A stretch of 55,240 bases of DNA, taken from the NCBI GenBank assembly GCA_005046945.1, contig SUSS01000017.1, positions 1 to 55,240 of the forward strand. Reading direction: 5' to 3'. The position numbers and the translations under genes are program-made. The notes beneath the pieces are model-generated. The model was not told the DNA's origin and did not search any database. It worked only from the letters and a program-made list of their open reading frames with translations. Within the stretch, counting starts at the first letter, position 1. Each line of letters starts with the position of its first letter. The DNA comes from Tissierella creatinini (GTDB taxonomy: Bacteria; Bacillota; Clostridia; Tissierellales; Tissierellaceae). Shown piece by piece: positions 37,060 through 44,701 of this stretch.

Positions 37060-37268
37060 ATGGTTGCAGTGAACAACTAACAACGAACAGTGAACAGTAA
37101 TTGGGGTCTAGCCTGCGAAGATAGACCGGGATTCTTGCTACGCTCAGAATGACAACTGAGTTGCTCACTTTTCACTTCTTACTGCTCACTTCACTGTTCA
37201 CTATTCACTATTCACTTTTCACTGTTCATTGTTCACTATTCACTGTTCATTGTTCGTTGTTCACTGTT
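37060..37268. repeat. Heptamer arrays between mnmE and mnmG, in both orientations
   Basis: At 37060-37100 the units read as AGTGAAC and at 37150-37268 as TTCACTG, TTCACTA or TTCATTG, about 15 in all. The array runs up to the mnmE stop codon. A distinct palindromic motif lies between the two blocks. Confidence 0.85.
37105..37154. repeat. Palindromic dispersed-repeat motif
   Basis: GGTCTA...TAGACC is followed by GATTCTTGCTACGCTCAGAA-TGAC, which has complementary ATTCT/AGAAT arms. The second part resembles a short palindrome found scattered in many unrelated bacterial genomes. Confidence 0.5.
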
Positions 37269-38630
37269 CTATTTTCCTATACAAAATTCTGAGAAAATCC
37301 TATCTAATATGTCTTCTCCTACTGTTTCCCCGCTTATTTCCCCTAGGTTTTCCCAACAGTTCTTTAAATCTACCTCTAGGCAATCTAGGGGAACTTGGCC
37401 TTCTAGGTCTTCTATTACGCTTTCTATATTCTTTAAGGCCTTTTCCAGCTGATTCTTATGTCTTAGGTTATTGATTACTATATCCGATTTTATCTCTAGG
37501 CTTCCTGAATAAAACATATTTCTTATAGACCTTTCCAGCTCTTCTATCCCTATTCCTTGGGTTATGGAAGATGTTATAATCTCCATATCCTTAACGTAAT
37601 TCTTAAAGTAGGCTTCATCATATACATTAGGAAGGTCCGTCTTATTAAGAAGGATTATGGTCTTCTTGTCCTTTATAAGGTCAAGAATTTCATGGTCTTC
37701 CTGGGAAAGTTCTCGGGAAATATCGAAAATGGCTATTATTAAGTCTGCATCTTCGACTGTTCTTCTTGCCCTGTCTACACCCATTTTCTCCACCACATCG
37801 GAGGTTTCTCTGATGCCTGCCGTATCGATTATCTTAAGGGGTATTCCATCTATATTTATATACTCTTCGATTATATCCCTGGTGGTCCCCGGTATATCCG
37901 TTACTATTGCTCGATTCTCCCTTAATACTGCATTTAAAAGAGATGACTTTCCTACATTTGGCTTTCCAAGTATTACTGTATTTAAACCATCCCTAAGAAT
38001 TCTACCCCTATCCGATGTAGCTAGTAAAGCTGATATTTTTTCCTTAACTTCCAAGGCGTTATTTTCCAAATCATTTAAAGTTTGGACCTCTACGTCTTCT
38101 TCGGGAAAGTCTATGGAAACCTCAATATGAGCTACCATTCCAAGGAGGACATCCCTTATTTCCTTGATTTTTTTGCTTAGGCTTCCCTCCAGCTGGTTCA
38201 AGGACACTTGGTAGGACTTATCGGTTTTGGATTTAATTATATCTATAACGGCTTCAGCTTGGGATAAGTCAAGCCTTCCATTTAAAAATGCCCTCTTTGT
38301 ATATTCTCCGGCCTCAGCCAGTCTAGCTCCTGATTTTAATAATAATTCCAGGATTTTTCTAACCGGTACTATCCCTCCATGGCAGTAGATTTCCACCATA
38401 TCCTCTCTTGTATAGGTATGGGGTCCCTTCATAAAGGATATGAGGACCTCATCTATAATCTTGTCTTCATCATATATATGTCCGTAGGTTAACTTTCTGT
38501 TTTCAATCTCCCCTGTCTTGCCTTTAAAGACTGCCTGGCCTATTTTGATTGCATCCTTTCCGCTCATTCTAACTATTCCGATTCCTGCTTCTCCCATGGC
38601 AGTAGATATTGCAGCTATGGTTTCTGACAT
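37269..38630 (-). CDS. mnmE: tRNA modification GTPase MnmE (TrmE)
   Basis: A 453-residue protein. The N-terminal folate-binding domain (1-120) starts E-T-I-A-A-I-S-T-A-M-G-E-A-G-I-G-I-V-R. The G domain has G-K-P-N-V-G-K-S-S near 225, D-I-P-G-T-T-R-D near 248, D-T-A-G-I-R near 270 and N-K-T-D near 335. The last residues F-C-I-G-K carry the conserved catalytic cysteine motif. The ATG at 38630 follows AGGAGG. It pairs with MnmG. A terminator separates it from jag upstream. Confidence 0.97.
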   Translation of the reverse strand: MSETIAAISTAMGEAGIGIVRMSGKDAIKIGQAVFKGKTGEIENRKLTYGHIYDEDKIIDEVLISFMKGPHTYTREDMVEIYCHGGIVPVRKILELLLKSGARLAEAGEYTKRAFLNGRLDLSQAEAVIDIIKSKTDKSYQVSLNQLEGSLSKKIKEIRDVLLGMVAHIEVSIDFPEEDVEVQTLNDLENNALEVKEKISALLATSDRGRILRDGLNTVILGKPNVGKSSLLNAVLRENRAIVTDIPGTTRDIIEEYINIDGIPLKIIDTAGIRETSDVVEKMGVDRARRTVEDADLIIAIFDISRELSQEDHEILDLIKDKKTIILLNKTDLPNVYDEAYFKNYVKDMEIITSSITQGIGIEELERSIRNMFYSGSLEIKSDIVINNLRHKNQLEKALKNIESVIEDLEGQVPLDCLEVDLKNCWENLGEISGETVGEDILDRIFSEFCIGK

Positions 38631-38664
38631 AATTTCACCTCCTAAATTAAACAAATTAAGCAAA

Positions 38665-38685
38665 AAAGCCCATTTAAAGGGCTTT
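38665..38685 (-). terminator. Intrinsic terminator after jag
   Basis: Minus strand AAAGCCC-TTTAAAT-GGGCTTTTTT, a 7-bp stem followed by a T-run, 16 bases after the jag stop. Confidence 0.85.
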
Positions 38686-38700
38686 AGTCATTTAGCTTTT

Positions 38701-39327
38701 CTATTTAGATACTATTACTACTCTTCTATAGGGCTCTTCGCCTTCACTATAGGTATTAACTCCCCCTATTTCGTGAAGGGTTGCATGAATTACCCTTCTT
38801 TCATATGGATTCATAGGCTCCAGCTTAACGGCTCTTTTACTGTATTTAGCCTTTTCTGCCATCTTGTTTGCTAGATTTATAAGGGTTTGTTCCCTCTTTT
38901 CCCTATAACCTTCTGAGTCTATAATAACCTTTAAATACTCTTCCCTATTTTTATTTACCGCAAGGCTTAATAGATATTGGATGGCATCTAAAGTATTTCC
39001 CCTCTTGCCTATTAATATTCCCATATCTGAAGGGCTTATATCCTCAACATCAACTAATAATGTATTATCTTCTATCTTAATGTTATTCTTAGCCTTAATT
39101 CCCATCCCATCTAAGACTTTGCCTAAAAAGCTATTGGCAGTTTCTATTGGATTATACTTTAAGCTTACTTTAACTTTAGCTTCCTTAGCCCCAATTAGTC
39201 CAAATAATCCTTTACTAGGCTCTTCAAGAACTTCAACTTCTACTTCATTTTCCTTTGCCTCTAATTCCTTTAAAGCTTCTTTTATTGCATCTTCAATGGT
39301 TTTGGCTGACTTCACAACATATTTCAT
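38701..39327 (-). CDS. jag: RNA-binding protein Jag/KhpB (EloR)
   Basis: A 208-residue protein. The Jag N-terminal domain (1-52, K-G-L-F-G-L-I-G) is followed by a KH domain with I-G-K-R-G-N-T-L near 110 and an R3H domain with E-R-R-V-I-H near 180. It binds RNA with KhpA and affects cell elongation and division in other Firmicutes. It starts immediately after the yidC stop, as in most Firmicutes. Confidence 0.95.
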   Translation of the reverse strand: MKYVVKSAKTIEDAIKEALKELEAKENEVEVEVLEEPSKGLFGLIGAKEAKVKVSLKYNPIETANSFLGKVLDGMGIKAKNNIKIEDNTLLVDVEDISPSDMGILIGKRGNTLDAIQYLLSLAVNKNREEYLKVIIDSEGYREKREQTLINLANKMAEKAKYSKRAVKLEPMNPYERRVIHATLHEIGGVNTYSEGEEPYRRVVIVSK

Positions 39328-40035
39328 CTATTTTCCCTCCTTAACCTTTGGTAAAGATCTTCTAGATATAAGCTGTTGTATTATTGTAAATATATTACCT
39401 ACAAGCCAATAAAGCGCAAGGCCTGCTGCAAATCCTTTGGCTGCAAAGAAAATCATCACAGGCATGATTATATTCATAGTTTTCATTGTAGATGCGGTTT
39501 GCGGGTCCTGACTTTGATTTCCCATGGTCTTTGTTTGAATAAATGTTGTTATTGCAGACAAAAGTGGCAGACCCCATAAATATGGGTCAGGCACATCTAA
39601 ATTTGTAATCCAAAAAAATGTCTTATTCATTGCTTCATAGACTCCCGGCTCGGTAAATGCGTACTTTGCAGGTTCTCTAAATACGGCAAAAAAGGCCAAT
39701 ATTATTGGAAACTGAACTAACAAGGGTAAACATCCGGATGCCGGATTATAGTTATTTTCCTTATATGCTTCTTGAAGCTTAGCATTCATTGTCTGAGGGT
39801 CACTTTTATATTTAGTTTGGATTTCCTTCATTATTGGTTGTATTTCGGCCATTTTCTTTGAAGATTTAGCCTGATGCAAGTTAAATGGCAATAATATCAA
39901 TTTAAAAATTATTGTGGTTATTATTATAGCGATTGCAAAAAATGAAAAATGTTCAGGTTCTGCCCCTATATTGGATACGATATCATAGACAAATTTAAGT
40001 ACTGAACCCATTATTTTTCCTAAAAAGCCTGTCAT
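39328..40035 (-). CDS. yidC: Membrane protein insertase YidC (SpoIIIJ/OxaA)
   Basis: A 235-residue inner membrane protein with five hydrophobic segments. The first lies at about 30-50 and contains the conserved hydrophilic loop with L-P-F-N-L-H-Q-A-K-S-S-K-K-M; P-A-S-G-C-L-P-L-L-V-Q-F-P is also present. The Gram-positive type lacks the large periplasmic domain. It inserts membrane proteins with or without Sec. The ATG at 40035 has AGGAGG upstream; an earlier start overlaps yidD. Unlike B. subtilis SpoIIIJ, no N-terminal lipobox is evident. Confidence 0.95.
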   Translation of the reverse strand: MTGFLGKIMGSVLKFVYDIVSNIGAEPEHFSFFAIAIIITTIIFKLILLPFNLHQAKSSKKMAEIQPIMKEIQTKYKSDPQTMNAKLQEAYKENNYNPASGCLPLLVQFPIILAFFAVFREPAKYAFTEPGVYEAMNKTFFWITNLDVPDPYLWGLPLLSAITTFIQTKTMGNQSQDPQTASTMKTMNIIMPVMIFFAAKGFAAGLALYWLVGNIFTIIQQLISRRSLPKVKEGK

Positions 40036-40049
40036 TAAGTAGCCTCCTA

Positions 40050-40268
40050 TCACTTAAGCGGATCATACCCTCCATCATGAAATGGATGACATTTTGATAT
40101 TCTCTTTACAGTAAGCCAAGTCCCCTTTAGAAACCCGTATTTAGCATATGCCTGAAGAGAATATTCTGAACATGTTGGATAGAATCTGCACTTTTTTCCT
40201 ACTAATATATATTTGCTAATATATCTTTGATAAATCTTAATTAAAAAAATAGCTATTTCAGCCATCAT
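40050..40268 (-). CDS. yidD: Membrane protein insertion efficiency factor YidD
   Basis: A 72-residue protein with the conserved [17 protein letters not shown] and F-H-x-G-G-x-D-P motifs of YidD. The N-terminus is amphipathic. It assists YidC. The ATG pair at 40268 follows AGGATTAGGTG. It is located between rnpA (5-base gap) and yidC, the usual order. Confidence 0.96.
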   Translation of the reverse strand: MMAEIAIFLIKIYQRYISKYILVGKKCRFYPTCSEYSLQAYAKYGFLKGTWLTVKRISKCHPFHDGGYDPLK

Positions 40269-40273
40269 AACAC

Positions 40274-40612
40274 CTAATCCTTCAACATATTAGATATTTT
40301 CAATATATGAAGCATAGCACTCTCCAGCTGTTTGTAGGATATTTCTTGTACGTTTTTCTTCGGAATAAAAACTAAATCATAACCATCCTTGATCTTGTGA
40401 AAATTGAGCCTGTAGACTTCCTTTATCCGTCTTCTTATTCTGTTTCTTACAACAGCATTTCCAATCTTCTTAGTAATTGTAATCCCAAATCTAGACTCAT
40501 CCAAATTATTCTTCTTTATATATAATGTTAGATTTCTATTCCAATAATTCTTCCCACCACTGTAAACTCTTTTAAATTCAAGATTTTTTCTTATTCGATA
40601 CTTTTTATCCAT
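40274..40612 (-). CDS. rnpA: Ribonuclease P protein component RnpA
   Basis: A 112-residue basic protein with [22 protein letters not shown], the RNR motif of RNase P proteins, at about residues 45-70. It cooperates with the catalytic RNA in tRNA 5' processing. The ATG at 40612 has AGGAGAG before it. An attenuator-like terminator stands between rpmH and this gene. Confidence 0.97.
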   Translation of the reverse strand: MDKKYRIRKNLEFKRVYSGGKNYWNRNLTLYIKKNNLDESRFGITITKKIGNAVVRNRIRRRIKEVYRLNFHKIKDGYDLVFIPKKNVQEISYKQLESAMLHILKISNMLKD

Positions 40613-40645
40613 AATCTCTCCTAGAGTCTTCAACCAGCAGTAAAA

Positions 40646-40666
40646 AGGCCACCAATATAGGGGCCT
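40646..40666 (-). terminator. Partial terminator between rpmH and rnpA
   Basis: Minus strand hairpin AGGCC...GGCCT followed by TTTTACTG. Its first bases overlap the rpmH stop codon, so it probably reduces rnpA expression relative to rpmH. Confidence 0.7.
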
Positions 40667-40799
40667 ATGCTGTTAATGTATGTCTTCCTCTTCTTCTTCT
40701 TGCCTTTAAAATCTCTCTACCTGATTTAGTCTTCATTCTCTTTCTAAATCCATGTTCAGCACTTCTTTGTCTCTTCTTTGGCTGATAAGTTCTTTTCAC
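40665..40799 (-). CDS. rpmH: 50S ribosomal protein L34
   Basis: A 44-residue basic protein with the invariant [11 protein letters not shown] start and [15 protein letters not shown] end. The start is GTG at 40799, eight bases after AAGGAGG; the longer frame upstream is not conserved. It is the first gene of the minus-strand housekeeping block reading away from oriC. Confidence 0.97.
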   Translation of the reverse strand: MKRTYQPKKRQRSAEHGFRKRMKTKSGREILKARRRRGRHTLTA

Positions 40800-40916
40800 T
40801 AAAAACACCTCCTTGTATGGATACCTATATGTTAAATATAGATTATGCATATCATAAAAAATTACACACTACATAAGATTATATTTATATAAACCTCCGA
40901 TGTCAAGAAGTTTTAG

Positions 40917-40951
40917 ACAGTGAACAGTGAATAGTGAACAGTGAACAACGA
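40917..40951. repeat. Heptamer array near rpmH (AGTGAAC type)
   Basis: About five units reading CAGTGAA/TAGTGAA, reverse orientation to the noc array. It adjoins MITE-like copy B. Confidence 0.8.
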
Positions 40952-40958
40952 ATTTATG

Positions 40959-41160
40959 GCAATTTGATAATAGAAATCCGCTCACGGTTTCGGCCTTGAA
41001 GAATTCTAAAGCTCATTCCGTTTAAAAATCCTACAACTTTCAATTTACTATGGGGTCGAACTTGTTTGACGTGAAAGTTGTTTAACGGATTTTTAACTGC
41101 ATTCCCTAAGAATTCTATCAAGTCCTGCAAATGTTCGCTAAATTTCCATTATCAAATGCC
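40959..41160. repeat. MITE-like palindromic element, copy B
   Basis: A 202-base element with ends GGCAATTTGATAATAGAAAT and its slightly diverged complement. Internal complementary pairs (GAAGAATTCT with AGAATTCTATC, and GTTTAAAAATCC with GGATTTTTAA) allow an imperfect long hairpin. It sits just upstream of the DnaA-box cluster. Confidence 0.9.
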
Positions 41161-41214
41161 TAAAAAACTTGAAGGTAAGATCCAAAAACAAATTTACTTC
41201 GTCGTTTCCTAAAC

Positions 41215-41580
41215 TGTGGATTGTTAACTGTGAATTATCTCCTGTGTTTTCTGTGGATAATTTTATTGATTATAATCATATTATTTGTTATTATAAAGAG
41301 GGTGTTGATATCTTTTTTAAATTCACAAAATCCACAAAGTTATTCACAATGTGTTGATAGTTTGTGGATAACTATAGATTTTTTAAAATATATATGCGAA
41401 TTTTTAGTGTTTTGTTTAAGTTTTTGTCCACAAATAGTGAAATAAATATTATGTGGATAAATTATTGTGCTTAAACATTTTTTAATCTAATCAACAACTT
41501 GTTCATAAATCTATTCACAATTTTTTATTTTGCTTATTTAATTTAATTTATCAATTTTTGTTGATAAGTGTGTTGATAAG
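41215..41580. promoter_or_regulatory. oriC, upstream DnaA-box cluster
   Basis: Consensus boxes TGTGGATAA occur at 41252-41260, 41363-41371 and 41452-41460, and TTATTCACA at 41340-41348. One-mismatch forms are at 41215, 41424, 41511, 41559 and 41571. The region is strongly AT-rich and presumably holds the dnaA promoter, which DnaA would control. Confidence 0.9.
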
Positions 41581-41613
41581 TTTAATTTATCTTATCTATT
41601 AGGAGGTTTTTTT

Positions 41614-42942
41614 ATGTCTTCAAATTTGGATTCCCTTTGGAAAGATGTCCTTAATGTCATAAAGGTTGAATTAACAGAGGTTTCTTTCAATACTTGGCTT
41701 AAATCGATTAATCCAATAAGTCTATCCAACAATAAAATAATCCTGGGTGCTCCAAATGAATTTACCAAAGGTATATTGACCGGAAGATACTATAATCTGA
41801 TAAAAAATTCTATCAGGCAGGTAGCAGGTGAGGATTATTCTGTTGAATTTATAATACCGGGAGAAGAGACAAGCTTTGATGTAGAAGAAGTAGTCCAGGA
41901 AATACCGGAAAATAATCAAAGAACTCAATTAAATCCAAAGTATACCTTTAATACCTTTGTGATTGGTAACTCCAACAGATTTGCTCATGCTGCATCTTTA
42001 GCAGTAGCTGAAGCACCGGCAAAAGCCTATAATCCTCTATTTTTATATGGGGGTGTAGGACTAGGAAAGACCCATCTTATGCATGCCATAGGTCATTACA
42101 TACTAAGTCAAAACCCTAACTCCAAGGTAATGTATGTGACTTCTGAAAAATTTACAAATGAACTTATTAACTCTATTAGGGAATATAGAAATGAGGAGTT
42201 TAGGAATAAATATAGGAATATCGATGTTTTATTAGTGGATGATATCCAGTTCATTGCAGGTAAGGAAGGTACTCAAGAGGAGTTTTTCCATACCTTTAAT
42301 GCCCTCCATGAGGCTAACAAGCAGATTATTATATCCTCTGACCGTCCGCCAAAAGAGATTCCTACCTTGGAGGATAGGTTAAGATCCAGATTTGAATGGG
42401 GACTGATTGCTGACATACAACCACCTGATTTAGAGACCCGGATTGCTATCTTAAGAAAGAAAGCCAGTCTAGAGAGCATAGAGATTGAAGATAAGGTCCT
42501 AAGTTTTATTGGCAGCAAGATCCAATCCAACATAAGGGAATTGGAGGGTGCCCTTATAAGGGTAGTTGCCTATTCAGCCTTAACTAATAAACCTGTGACA
42601 GAAGACCTTGTAGAGGAGGCTCTTAAGGATATTCTTTCAGGTAGTAAGCCTAAGGAAGTTACAGTTGATGGAATTAAAGATGTTGTTTCTAAAATGTATA
42701 AGATTAGAATGGATGATTTTAATTCCAAGAAAAGGACCAGGGCTATAGCATATCCAAGGCAGATTGCAATGTATATAACCAGGGAATTGACTGACCTTTC
42801 TTTACCTAAAATAGGAGACGAGTTTGGGGGCAGGGACCATACTACTGTAATCCATGCATGCGACAAGATAAATACGGATATGACTAATGATGATAACTTT
42901 AAAAGAAAGATAGATAATCTAATAGAAGAAATCAAGGGATAA
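41614..42942 (+). CDS. dnaA: Chromosomal replication initiator DnaA
   Basis: A 442-residue protein. Domain I (1-80) starts S-L-W-K-D-V-L. The AAA+ domain has [10 protein letters not shown] near 149 and L-L-V-D-D-I-Q-F near 208. Domain IV ends with the box-reading motif [11 protein letters not shown] near 409. AGGAGG lies before the ATG. DnaA boxes flank it on both sides, forming the bipartite origin. Normally dnaN follows after 100-250 bases; here an IscB element intervenes. Confidence 0.98.
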   Translation: MSSNLDSLWKDVLNVIKVELTEVSFNTWLKSINPISLSNNKIILGAPNEFTKGILTGRYYNLIKNSIRQVAGEDYSVEFIIPGEETSFDVEEVVQEIPENNQRTQLNPKYTFNTFVIGNSNRFAHAASLAVAEAPAKAYNPLFLYGGVGLGKTHLMHAIGHYILSQNPNSKVMYVTSEKFTNELINSIREYRNEEFRNKYRNIDVLLVDDIQFIAGKEGTQEEFFHTFNALHEANKQIIISSDRPPKEIPTLEDRLRSRFEWGLIADIQPPDLETRIAILRKKASLESIEIEDKVLSFIGSKIQSNIRELEGALIRVVAYSALTNKPVTEDLVEEALKDILSGSKPKEVTVDGIKDVVSKMYKIRMDDFNSKKRTRAIAYPRQIAMYITRELTDLSLPKIGDEFGGRDHTTVIHACDKINTDMTNDDNFKRKIDNLIEEIKG

Positions 42943-42968
42943 GAAATTAGGCCTAAATAGTTTTCAAC

Positions 42969-43091
42969 TGTGGATACTTCCAAATAAGTTTTGAGGCTTA
43001 TCCACATGTTATTAAACATTTCAACACTTCTTCTTTTTCGAGAAAATTAGGCTTATCCACATAATAACATGTCCTACTACTATTACTACTG
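42969..43091. promoter_or_regulatory. oriC, downstream DnaA boxes, DnaA-trio and unwinding region
   Basis: DnaA boxes: TGTGGATAC at 42969, TTATCCACA at 42998-43006 and at 43053-43061. Twelve bases after the last box comes CTACTACTATTACTACTG (43074-43091), a run of CTA/TTA triplets matching the DnaA-trio of basal origin unwinding. A T-rich stretch (43092-43120) follows, ending at the IscB element. Confidence 0.85.
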
Positions 43092-43119
43092 TATTCATTC
43101 TTTTTATTATCTATTTTAC

Positions 43120-43419
43120 TAGGAGGAGAGAAGTCAACTAACCCTCGACTAAAATCGAAGGCTTGAAGTAGTACAGCTTTTGGGTCTATTTTAAGCCTGG
43201 TTGATTAGCCTAAGTGCTTTGGGCACTACGTTGTTTTTGTCATAACACCCATGGGCGTTTACCCTAACCTGTGGCTCTGTTGCTTGTGATTAAAAGTTCT
43301 CGAGGGTTAATGGGAACGGTGTTGCAGGTGTAAAAAGCAATTTACAACATTAGCTAAGGGTATTTAACCAGTTATTTAACTGGCATTATGTATTTAACTA
43401 CATTAAAAGGAGAAGTATT
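43120..43419 (+). ncRNA. IscB omega RNA (guide plus scaffold)
   Basis: The 300 bases before iscB are non-coding and highly structured. TAACCCTCGA at 43139-43148 is perfectly complementary to TCGAGGGTTA at 43300-43309, closing a large domain. Within it are AGTGC/GCACT (43213-43227) and CCCATGGG (near 43250). CCAGTTA-TT-TAACTGG (43368-43383) lies near the 3' end. In IscB systems the guide is the sequence just 5' of the scaffold, here the origin/dnaN leader at about 43105-43130. The exact ends are inferred. Confidence 0.8.
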
Positions 43420-44652
43420 ATGGTCTATGTGCTAAATAAAGATGGCAAACCATTAATACCTACTAATAGGCATGGTAAAGTAAAGCACCTGTTAAAAGAA
43501 GGTAAAGCTAAGGTAGTTAAAAGAACACCATTTACCATACAACTGCTTTATAGTACTACTGAATTTGTACAACCTATCACATTAGGTGTTGATGCAGGTA
43601 GTAAGATTATTGGTTTAAGTGCTACAACAGAAGATGAAGAGTTGTTTTCATCCGAGGTAGTTTTAAGAAATGACATTGTAGAGCTATTATCTACAAAAAG
43701 GCAAAATCGCAGGACAAGAAGAAACCGTCTACGCTACAGAAAGCCAAGGTTTCTAAATAGAGTAAAAGCTAAAAATAAGGGATGGTTAGCTCCATCTATT
43801 AGGCATAAGATAGATAGTCATCTAAAGGTTATAGCTAATATATATAAGATATTACCAATAAGTAACCTTATTATAGAAACGGCTTCTTTTGACATCCAAA
43901 AGATTAAAAATCCACAAATAAGCGGCACCGATTATCAAGAAGGTGAGCAGTTAGGCTTTTGGAATGTTAGAGAGTATGTAATGTGGCGTGATGGTCATGA
44001 ATGCCAACATTGCCATGGTAAATCTAAAGATAATGTTTTAAATGTTCATCATAAGATAAGTCGTAAAACTGGTGGTGACTCCCCAGGTAATTTAGTAACA
44101 CTTTGTGAGACTTGTCATAGTTTACACCATCAAGGCAAACTCACATTAAAGATAACTAAAAATAAGTCATACAGGGATGCTGCCTTTATGGGTATTATGA
44201 GATGGGCTGTTTATAATAAGCTTAAAGAGATATATCCAAATGTCACTATGACATATGGTTATATAACTAAAAATAATAGAATTACTAATGGCATCGAGAA
44301 AACTCATACTGCAGATGCCTTTTGTATAGCTGGTAATTTAAAAGCAAAAAGAAGTAGCGTAATCTACCTTCAAGCATTCAAAAGAAGGCATAATAGACAA
44401 ATCCACAAAGCTAACTTCTTAAAAGGTGGTAAGAAAAAACTAAATCAATCGCCTTACATGGTTAAAGGCTTTAGATTGTTTGATAAAGTACTGTTTCAAG
44501 AACAAGAATGTTTTATCTTTGGTAGAAGAGCTACTGGTTATTTCGATTTAAGAAAATTGGATGGTACAGTAATTCATAAGAGTGCAAGTGTTAAAAGTAT
44601 TAAATTATTAGAAAAGAAAAGCACACTATTAATAGAAAGGCAGGTGGCATAA
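43420..44652 (+). CDS. iscB: RNA-guided nuclease IscB
   Basis: A 410-residue protein with the full IscB layout. The N-terminal PLMP domain (V-Y-V-L-N-K-D-G-K-P-L-I-P, 2-14) is followed by RuvC-I with D58 in L-G-V-D-A-G-S-K and an arginine-rich bridge helix (97-115). RuvC-II has E153 in I-I-E-T. The HNH domain has C195-x2-C198, H210-H211, N224 and C229-x2-C232-H233. RuvC-III has H296 and D299 in H-T-A-D-A-F, then a C-terminal domain follows. All nuclease residues are present, so both strands should be cleavable. AGGAG precedes the ATG. IscB is the ancestor of Cas9 and uses the omega RNA encoded just upstream. The gene is co-oriented with dnaA and dnaN. Confidence 0.95.
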   Translation: MVYVLNKDGKPLIPTNRHGKVKHLLKEGKAKVVKRTPFTIQLLYSTTEFVQPITLGVDAGSKIIGLSATTEDEELFSSEVVLRNDIVELLSTKRQNRRTRRNRLRYRKPRFLNRVKAKNKGWLAPSIRHKIDSHLKVIANIYKILPISNLIIETASFDIQKIKNPQISGTDYQEGEQLGFWNVREYVMWRDGHECQHCHGKSKDNVLNVHHKISRKTGGDSPGNLVTLCETCHSLHHQGKLTLKITKNKSYRDAAFMGIMRWAVYNKLKEIYPNVTMTYGYITKNNRITNGIEKTHTADAFCIAGNLKAKRSSVIYLQAFKRRHNRQIHKANFLKGGKKKLNQSPYMVKGFRLFDKVLFQEQECFIFGRRATGYFDLRKLDGTVIHKSASVKSIKLLEKKSTLLIERQVA

Positions 44653-44701
44653 GAGTTCTCCTCCCATGACTGAAGTCACGAGTCTCAGAACTCCTAACAC
44701 T

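Larger units (their letters stand above)
43120..44698 (+). mobile_element. IscB OMEGA element (IS200/IS605-type, no transposase gene)
   Basis: The element comprises an omega RNA region, iscB and a right end. A left subterminal hairpin (CCCTCGA...TCGAAGG at 43142-43160) and a right hairpin (CATGACT-GA-AGTCACG at 44665-44680, with flanking GAGTTCT/AGAACTC at 44653-44693) are typical of the IS200/IS605 group. There is no tnpA, so it would depend on a transposase elsewhere. Boundaries are uncertain by about ten bases; it is not clear whether AGGAGGAG at 43121-43128 belongs to the host dnaN leader or to the element. Confidence 0.85.

Noticed and set aside
35138-37168. Longer mnmG start at 37168
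   Set aside because: The extra 42 residues are translated heptamer/palindrome repeat sequence; a ribosome binding site and the conserved start are at 37042.
40959-41160. MITE-like copies as tRNA or riboswitch genes
   Set aside because: They are multi-copy, flanked by inverted ends and located without relation to a downstream start codon; no cloverleaf pattern is seen.
43420-44652. Reading this gene as a simple HNH restriction endonuclease or as Cas9
   Set aside because: The split RuvC motifs, bridge helix, PLMP domain and 410-residue size identify IscB; there is no REC lobe, no CRISPR array and no cas1/cas2 nearby.
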